From the NCBI GenBank assembly GCA_008694505.1, contig VZDJ01000219.1, forward strand, positions 2,685,759 through 2,749,758: a DNA stretch of 64,000 nucleotides, read 5' to 3'. The notes beneath the pieces were generated by a model. That model saw only the letters and a list, made by a program, of their open reading frames with translations. It was not told the origin of the DNA and searched no databases. The translations under genes were made by a program, and so were the position numbers. This stretch comes from Cyanoderma ruficeps. Its lineage: Eukaryota; Chordata; Aves; Passeriformes; Timaliidae. Of this stretch, positions 56,721 to 64,000 are shown piece by piece (positions within the stretch are counted from its first letter, which is position 1; each line of letters opens with the position of its first letter).

Positions 56721-59639
56721 AAACTAAATTAAAAGTGCACAGATGATCAGTTTTAACCCTTAAAACCAGGAATTTAAACCTGAGACTCAGTTTCGGTACT
56801 GCTAGTTTAAAAACACATTTGTGACCTGTTCTGACGGCTTCTCCTCATTGGCACAAACACTGTTGTGAGTTTGAATGTTATGCATGGCTTTTGTTTGCTT
56901 TTTGTCCTTGTTTAGGGGTGTCAAATTACCAAATAATGGCACAGGGATTAGCTTGGAGTATTTTTTCAATGGCTATTTTTTTACTCATAGCACTGCTCTT
57001 TTTGAAGGATTTTTGTTTTCAAGCTTGGATGTAACAGAATGATGCAATTGTATGAAACAACAAGATTCTTCTCGTAAGAAAAAGAGTGAGGTCCTGGCTG
57101 CCACCTCAACCAAACCAAACAGTAATTGTGCTGCTGGACTGGAGAGTGGCAGCCAGGAAACATTTTCTTTTCACAGTGGGAAAAAGGAAAAAAAGCCAGA
57201 GCAAGCCCGACATGCCAGTGTCAAAGACCAGCACCAAAGATCTGTAGAACCTAACCTATGCCTCCTATTTCTTGTCCCTTCAGTTGCACACACTGCCACA
57301 GGAATGATCCTTTAAATATTTGAAAATCAGTTTCTTAAAATTGCTGGATGAATTTGGAAATACACAAATAAAAGTTTACTTTTTAGAGTCTTACTGGTAC
57401 TAGATCCCATCAGGTAGATTGAAGATCACTTTGTAAAACTGAGTAAATGGCTTAAGATGTGACTTCATCTCTTTCTTGGCCTCACCATAATACACATTTC
57501 AGAAGAAAACAGTAATAATAAAAAGATTAGAAGAAAAATAAGTAAAATTGCAGAGAAAGCCCTACTATCAAAGGAAGACATCTTTCTAGAATGTTTAAGT
57601 CAGATATTTACAAGCAAATAAATAAATAAATAATAAATCAACACCAAACTAAGGACTGTAAGGATTGCAGGGTATAGATTTCATCTGCTCTTTACTATTA
57701 TGAATATATTTACAGCACACTGTTCAAACACATCTCAAAGCAGAGAGATCTGTGACAGAGGTGTGTTCCCAACTACTAGTCTTAGAAAGAGCTGCTTACT
57801 CTCACCTCCATCTATCCTTTACTTTCAAGCTTTCCCGAAGTTTTACAGACATACTTCTGCATCACTCTTTCCCGAACTTTAGGCAGGACCTCAGAGTTTC
57901 AAGTCTCGTACAGCTCTAAACCCAGCAGAAATTAGGGATTCATCTATCCAAGACTCCTTGGAATATCAATCCAATAGTTCCTTTACACATGGGCTCAGTC
58001 AGAGTCCACACAAAGTGTTTCAACAGTAAACTCTGCTTTTTTAATGCACAACCAGAGAAAATTAGAGCTTAGTTAGCAACTGGCATGTGGACACAGGGCA
58101 TGGGATGCCTGGACTAAATGGTTTGTGTGGATTGACCAGATTCAAACTCCAGATGTCAAACTGCCCTCAGACAGTTTGAACTAATAGATGATGGTGAGCA
58201 CCTTCAATCCTTATTAGAAAGTTTTCCTAAGCTGCTATATATAATGGAAGATTCAGTAAGATGTGTGATTTCACTTCTGCTCCTTGGACTGCTTCTATAT
58301 TTGATACTGAAATTACAATGGACTTGTTCTGAAGGGAATGCTTGAATCAGGCATATCAAATATAGCCACCTGCTACTATTAAATAGCATTTGTAGTTTGC
58401 CCACTGTGATATCATCTTGTAAGTAAAGTTCAAAACCTATGAGAAAACCCGCTCTAATAAGAAATCCATTCCAACAGAAACACCAGGTTACATTAAAAAA
58501 AAGGATTTGCTTCTTAATACCTTTTTAAGTAGCTTTGGCTAAACTGTAGGGAAACATCCACATACCTTTAGCTATCCAATTGCACCAGAAAAAGAAAAAA
58601 TTTAAAAATCATAAACATTTTCAAGCATACTTGATTGAATTCTGTCATTCTGGTAACAGCCTTCACGCAATCCATCATCAAAATTATAAACCACCCCTAA
58701 AATTTACAGTAGGAACAGATGTAAACCTTAATTCTAGAAACAACTGAGAAACAACACTTTCCTTGAAGAGCCCTGAGTTTTAGTCTGTCATTCTAAACAA
58801 AAATCAGGAGGAGTGTAATTCAGAGAATCATCTGTTCAGATTTTCTTTAATTTGGTCCAGAGCAAGGTCTTCATCTGCCCAGTGCCTTCAGCACATTCAC
58901 ACAGCAGTATGATCAATGTATTTCACTGTAAACCCATGGCCTCTGCAAGGCCTCCAAAGTTCTTTAATGGTATTTGCTTTCTACTGGTAATAATTCCTTG
59001 ACAGGATCAGCCTCATGGTAAGATGTGCAAAGCCTCAAAGAGCTCTGAAAAAACAATTTCCACAATAGCCTCTCTACACAAGAGGGAAGTAGCAAAGCTG
59101 CCTGCAAAGTGACATTCCTGGAGTTTTTGTTCACACCGTTTTCTGGTGACCTTACCTATTATTTTTTTTGTAAAATCTTTCACATATGTATTTTAAAAGG
59201 ACTTTTATTAACAAGGGGAGCTGGTTATGGAGAGCACAGGAATAAGAAGCAATAACATATCAGGAAGAAAAATGTCCTTTCAAATGCAGTTTGCAAACTC
59301 AACCATGTTTGCTATATACTGCTTATTTTTTAAATAATGCACAAATCATCTCCAGTACCATGGAAATAATCAACAGAGAATCAAAACCTGGAGCTTCTAC
59401 TAGAGCACAAATCAAAAGCTGTTGGAATCCAACAGCTGGAGCCTGTCTCATTATTTCACTGCACTTTGATGTGCTTTTCAGCCAAGTATCTTAGAGATTT
59501 ACTTACAGATATGTCTATCTACAAATTCTACATTGCTTACACATTATAGTTTCCAACAGAGATAAATACACTAAGTTCTCATTAAAAAAAAAATAAAATT
59601 AGTCTTCTATTAAGCACAAAATCCTGTAAATAGAGGAAT
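56721..59639. other. non-coding stretch, nothing firm
   Basis: AT-rich unique sequence. An 87-codon + strand frame at 57052-57315 gives a Lys/Ser-rich product with no recognisable family. An (AAAT)n microsatellite is at 57616-57638. Confidence 0.55.
57616..57638. repeat. (AAAT)n microsatellite
   Basis: AAATAAATAAATAAATAATA and following bases. Simple repeat. Confidence 0.9.
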
Positions 59640-60010
59640 TGAAAATCAGCTGCATCTAATAAAAGAATCAAGTTTGTTATTGACTTTGAGCTGGTAGTTT
59701 CCATTAGATTATCCATCACACTTTTATTATGTGATCAACTGCCTAATTAATTTCATACTCATGCATTTAGGCAGAAAGCTGTATGTTTCAATGGGCTTTG
59801 CTGTAATCCTGCACCTGCGGCCTCAGAGATTTAGACAGCTCTCTATCATAAGTTTATACTGTGCCTGTAATCATGTCAGCTGGAGTATGGTTCCAACTAT
59901 CCAGGCTGTTGAAATATAACAGTATTTAATTTCTGAGGCACTAGAAAATTTGCATCTGTGGTTATGTATCTTTGGACTTTAATCAGATGAAAGTCACTGA
60001 GATGTATTAA
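59640..60010. promoter_or_regulatory. candidate conserved non-coding element
   Basis: The core at 59790-59880 is of high complexity, with GCTGTAATCC (bicoid-type TAATCC), CACCTGCGG (E-box), TGTAATCATGTCAGCTGG and GACAGCTC. The flanks carry CCTAATTAATTTC and TTTGCATCTG. It is repeat-free. Enhancer function is inferred from motif density. Confidence 0.33.
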
Positions 60011-60894
60011 GAGAGTTAGATACAATATTTTGCTCAGACAGTTTTAGTGGATGTATCAGACACTGTTTTGATTTTCTTTGCTTATCTAGTAATATGAACA
60101 GATGCAATCATGCTATTGTATAATGAATGTTGATTGCCAACAGTATTTGATTTTGCAACCATTCTGTAGTGATAATTAAAGATAACTTGATATCCTATAC
60201 AGTGATAGTTAAAGATTGCTTTGTATTGCTTAAATAAATGCCACAGAGAGAATGAACATATTCTCTATAACTTTTTATCTGAAATATATTTCAGGGCAAA
60301 AAAAAAAGGTCACAAGTCTTAATAACACAGTTGCTTTCATTGCAAAATTTGTGTTATTTATTCTATATTTTCTTCTGGTTTATGGAATTTACACTAACCA
60401 AAGTTTTAGTAATTTGGGAGGCATTAGCTGCACCTTCCCCAGAAAGGAGAAGAAAAGCAGTCTGATGGGAGCTGTGCTATTCCCCACTGATCAGGCCTGC
60501 TGCAGCCCATGGTGCTATCTTCTGTGATTACAACCAGCTTCTGATAAGGCCCACATGCAGTTGAGATTTAGATGTTTGTTGCACCATTTGGAAACCTGAG
60601 GAACCAACACTGAAATGTACTGTTTCCCATTAATGAACTTCACCAAAAGTCAGATATTCATATCGTTGGAGTTTTGGCCAAAACTACATGGGTTTGATGC
60701 TCAAACTAAGCAATATACAAAATGTGATATAGGAGTCAACTTGGAGTTGTCCTTTTCACATCAGTAACTCAAGGAAAGTATGGATAGGCCCAGCCAAAGA
60801 GACTAGTAATTCTGTTTTATGTTATTTTCAGCTTAGGTGTAATGACTCTACAGTTCTCCCGGGCAGTGGAAGAGATCTGCCCCAGCCCTGGAAG
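60011..60894. other. non-coding stretch, nothing recognised
   Basis: AT-rich unique sequence. No supported feature. Confidence 0.6.
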
Positions 60895-60933
60895 CACTGC
60901 TCTGCTCATATCTCCACTGCTCTGCTCATATCT
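60895..60933. repeat. tandem duplication, 19 bp x 2 (period 20)
   Basis: CACTGCTCTGCTCATATCT occurs exactly at 60895-60913 and 60915-60933. It ends 17 bp before the direct repeat that bounds the possible LTR. Confidence 0.92.
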
Positions 60934-60955
60934 AGCACGCTCACTGGTTACAGCA

Positions 60956-61155
60956 TGTGTGAGACGACACAGAAATGCATCTTTATTCACCCAGGTGGGC
61001 AAAGCACAGGCACTGCATCCTCTGCACTCCCTGTGTGGCCAGGAAGGCAGAGAAGCAGAAACACCTTCCTTTGTACTTCCCCAACCAAGCCCTTTGCTGA
61101 CTGTTTTGAGCTTGCACAGCCTATTTCAGTGGCAGACACAATCCCATGGCCATCA
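60956..61155 (-). mobile_element. possible short solo LTR (200 bp)
   Basis: On the + text the segment begins TGTGTGAGACG and ends ...GGCCATCA, so it has TG...CA ends. It is flanked by an exact 6-bp direct repeat ACAGCA at 60950-60955 and 61156-61161. Read on -, AATAAA (reverse complement of 60982-60987) is followed by GATGCATTTCTGTGTCG and a terminal ...GTCTCACACA, like an R/U5 end. A 6-bp duplication fits betaretrovirus-like ERVK. Against it, no TATA box is seen upstream of the AATAAA and 200 bp is short. Frames of 121-134 codons through it on both strands are not convincing genes. Confidence 0.38.
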
Positions 61156-61161
61156 ACAGCA

Positions 61162-64000
61162 CTCCTCCAAGCCTGCAAATTCCCATACCAGTTTGGGTAA
61201 GTTTGCTTTGGAGCGATGCAAATCTGTGTATGAAAGCAGTGTTTGACTGCCATGGGTGCTGTATCCTGCACCAAGTAACTGATGTGCATCTCCAGTGCCA
61301 AAAGGACGTGATGATTTTTATCTCTGGAGTTTGATGTTTCCCTTTTAATCATAATTCAACAAAGAAGACAACAAGTCCTTAGTTCACTGGTCAATATAGT
61401 TAGCAGGTGAACTCCTTAGAAATGACACGTGTGCTTTCACTGCAGCAGTTCTCCCTGGTTTAAAAAGCCTGTGTCAGGTGTTGAAACTTGCCAATTAAAT
61501 GTTCTTCATTCTTGATGTGAGCTTTAGTCATTGAGTACCTTGTGAGCTGAAATCTCCCTCCTCTCCTGCTCAGTAAGAACAGCCAAACTAACACCTATAC
61601 ATTCCCTTCTGGATCGCTGATAATTTGAAGCTGATAATTATTTCTGTTTTTTGCTAAGAAGCTGAAGGATGCCTGTGCCTCTGATGTATTTCCACTGTGT
61701 GTCTTTGTGTATGTCAGAAAGAAATCACTTCCCTGCCATCTAAGAAAGCATTTCTGCAGACATTTTTCTTGCAACTTTTCATTCCAATTTATAAAGTTAC
61801 CTGTTGGGGAATTTTTATGATACCACCTACTTCCCATAGAGGCTACCACCTAAGCCTTGATTAGTTCACAGGAGATCAAACTCCCTAACAAGTTACTGTC
61901 AGTTGCAGTTTTTAAGACTAGAACTAGGTCAGGTTTATTACCTACATCAATTCTTTCATGTAGCACAGCTAAGACAAAAAAGGGATTTTAGAACAAAAAA
62001 ATAAAGGAAAACAGGACTGAAAGTCTAACTAGCAGATATAAAAATGCTTCTCATCTCAAAAGTGAAATGTCACAAATGATTTTTAAATTACCAAACCCCT
62101 GAGGCTGAAGCCATATAGTCTCCAGCTTTGACTAAGAGACCTTACAATAGTACAGGAGGTTTTGTTACACACATAGCATATGAGCAGAATCATTTGTAAT
62201 GTGAGATCCCTTAGATATTCATTCAGCAAAGGCTGTGGAAATGATTTTTCTTCTGATGAGGATAGAAATAGCTTTACACAATATTGATCTTCTCCAAGTC
62301 TTAGGATTGCTCTGTGTAGTTTTGGAAGAGCTACGCTACAACAGAAGCAATAGTCAAAGCTTTATAAAAAGCCATTTTGTATCATATTTAATTACATTTT
62401 CTTTCTCTTTACACCTCATGATAACCCATCTCTCTGTGGAATTCCTTTCTACAGTAGACATCTTTCTACAACTAACATACATTTAGTGTTAAATCTTTAT
62501 TGTGTTTTGGTGTTTCAGGTCCTGATTCAAGAAATGCAAACAGTGAGGGATCACAGTGCCTGTTAAAAAATCTAGGGCTTGAGATTAAGTTCCAAGGGTT
62601 TTTGTGGTTTTTTATTTGTAGTGACCAGCCAACCTATATTTGACCTCTATGTCCATGGCTAGGCATAGAAGCAACCAATTACAGGGAGCCATATTTACTT
62701 TTTTTGTTTGTTTGTTTTAATTTTTGTTTCTTTTAGTGGCACCATCACTAGTGCTCACGTTTTCAGGCCATCAGCTCAATGCTTAAGCAGAGAGCATCTG
62801 ACAGCAGACAGAGTAAACCTGCTTTTCCAAAAGCAATGACAAAGTGATTCCTATGGCTACAGCATTTGTGGTCGTTAGGGAGAATTCCAACAAACCAAAC
62901 AGATATTAAAATATAAAGTTAGAAGGAGTTAATAAAGGAAGTTAAAGCTCGTAGGTAACCAGAAATTCTTATTGTGGTGGTGTAATAACCATTATTAATC
63001 CTCTGGCTTGAGCCCACTGAGTTTGTGGATAAGCCATGGAAGTAGACACAGATGGCTTTAAGATATATTTGCAAGAACAGGCATCCCAGGAGAGAACACG
63101 ACTTAAACACATTTTTGGGTCATGTCTCGTCTCCTGTACACTCCTTATTCCTGCCAGTACTAATTAATGTACAAGATCAGACAAACATTGCCAGCAAGTG
63201 TGTGACAAGCAGCCTCAATGGGAAGCTTTCCTGACACGAATGAAACACAAGCAAAGTGGGATGAGGTGTAGACAAAATACCTTTATATTGATTTTTGCCA
63301 TCTGGGTAATGCCAAGTGAAAATGCTATAAAAAACAAGGAAGAGTCCTGTGGGTCAGAAGGCTCAGCTCAAACATAGAATGCACCTACAAAGCCAGGACT
63401 AAAGTTGTCCATCAGTGTCCAACTCCAAACATGCCAACAAAACCAGATTAACAAGCCCATAGAAAAATTCTTCCCACAGGTCCTTTTCTTCAGCAGCTCC
63501 AGGCCTCTTATTGATCACCATCTCCTTCCTCCTGTGAAACGGAGCAACACCAAAAGGAGCAAAGCTTACCAGTACCTTTACTTAGCAACATTTGAGAACA
63601 GAACCCGACAGCTTTCCCTCATGAAATCTATTCTGAAATAAGCTACCTGCTTATGTTTCAACTCCTGCCAGCTTTTCCTGTAAGTTCGTCACTTAAGGAG
63701 GATGGGGAGCAACACATCTGATCTTCCAGTGAAACCTCTCTGAGGTTATACATGGTGCCCCAAACCACAGTTAGGCAACAGCTACCTTCTTAAAGGTTAA
63801 ATTCTGTCTTCTTGTTTTAGGAAAAAAAACCAAACAAACATAAAACAAAATGCAGAAACTCAAAATATTGAAGACACCCTCTGGTGTGATGAGGCTGTTA
63901 GGTGCCTTCACTGAGCAGGGAGTCCCACATTTGAGAATCTCAAGGGAATAAGGAAATGGGGTGCTCTAACCCACAAAGGACAGTTCAGATGAGGGGGAGT
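61162..64000. other. non-coding stretch, nothing recognised
   Basis: AT-rich unique sequence to the window edge, including a (TTTG)n tract at 62699-62735. A splice-acceptor-like TTGTGTTTTGGTGTTTCAG ends at about 62519, but the frame after it closes within 15 codons, so I do not call an exon. Confidence 0.58.
62699..62735. repeat. T-rich (TTTG)n tract
   Basis: T-run, three TTTG units, then further T-rich sequence. Simple repeat. Confidence 0.88.

Noticed and set aside
57052..57315. 87-codon Lys/Ser-rich + strand frame
   Set aside because: Low-complexity Lys-rich composition from A-rich DNA. No recognised family.
60842..61352. 134-codon + and 121-codon - open frames
   Set aside because: They overlap each other and the possible LTR, and contain the 19-bp tandem duplication. 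No recognisable domain.
62519..62575. Splice-acceptor-like TGTTTCAG followed by a short frame
   Set aside because: The frame closes after about 15 codons and the nearest donor-like site would give a microexon of about 25 bp.
1..64000. CRISPR arrays, operons, tRNA or rRNA genes, intact retroviral gag/pol/env
   Set aside because: None seen. The sequence is vertebrate non-coding DNA and the LTRs have no internal viral sequence beside them.

Overview
The window looks like a piece of a bird nuclear genome, most likely AT-rich intergenic or deep intronic DNA. The evidence is the repeat content: two decayed CR1 LINE fragments (6784-7140 on +, 32849-32914 on -), an abundant avian ERVL-type LTR (41218-42020 on -), and several shorter ERV LTRs, in sequence that otherwise has very few repeats. 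A passerine is plausible from the number of short solo LTRs, but this is inference. No bacterial-style gene organisation, CRISPR array, rRNA or tRNA was seen, and I recognise no intact known protein-coding gene. The open reading frames present (mostly 60-140 codons) are what vertebrate non-coding DNA of this length gives by chance, with a few exceptions flagged below.

Layout. 1-10.6 kb: AT-rich non-coding DNA with possible conserved elements near 0.6, 1.75, 2.6-3.1 and 8.7 kb and one old CR1. 10.68-11.0 kb: a probable solo LTR on -. 11-16.8 kb: non-coding. 16815-17114: a solo LTR on - (300 bp, 4-bp target-site duplication). 17.1-30 kb: non-coding, with weak exon-like signals near 25.03 and 28.2-28.4 kb. 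30133-30449: a short, frame-broken, protein-like stretch on -, best read as a retrocopy or pseudogene fragment. 30.5-41.2 kb: non-coding, with one CR1 tail. 41218-42020: an ERVL-type LTR on - interrupted at 41665-41966 by a + strand solo LTR of the same family as the one at 16.8 kb, so a nested insertion. 42.2-42.85 kb: the richest transcription-factor-motif segment, with a PBX-MEIS decamer. 42.9-64 kb: non-coding, with several small tandem duplications, a single N at 53269 flanked by duplicated sequence (a likely assembly join), a possible short LTR at 60956-61155, and further motif-rich blocks near 50.5, 55.5, 56.5 and 59.8 kb.

There is no operon or pathway to describe. The best supported biology is the transposon history: an older ERVL LTR, later hit by a member of a 300-bp LTR family that also inserted about 25 kb away in the opposite orientation. 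The regulatory-element calls rest on motif density only, since no alignment to other species was possible. I found no convincing new biological system; the items worth checking are the nested LTRs, the pseudogene fragment, the exon-like patches and the candidate enhancers.
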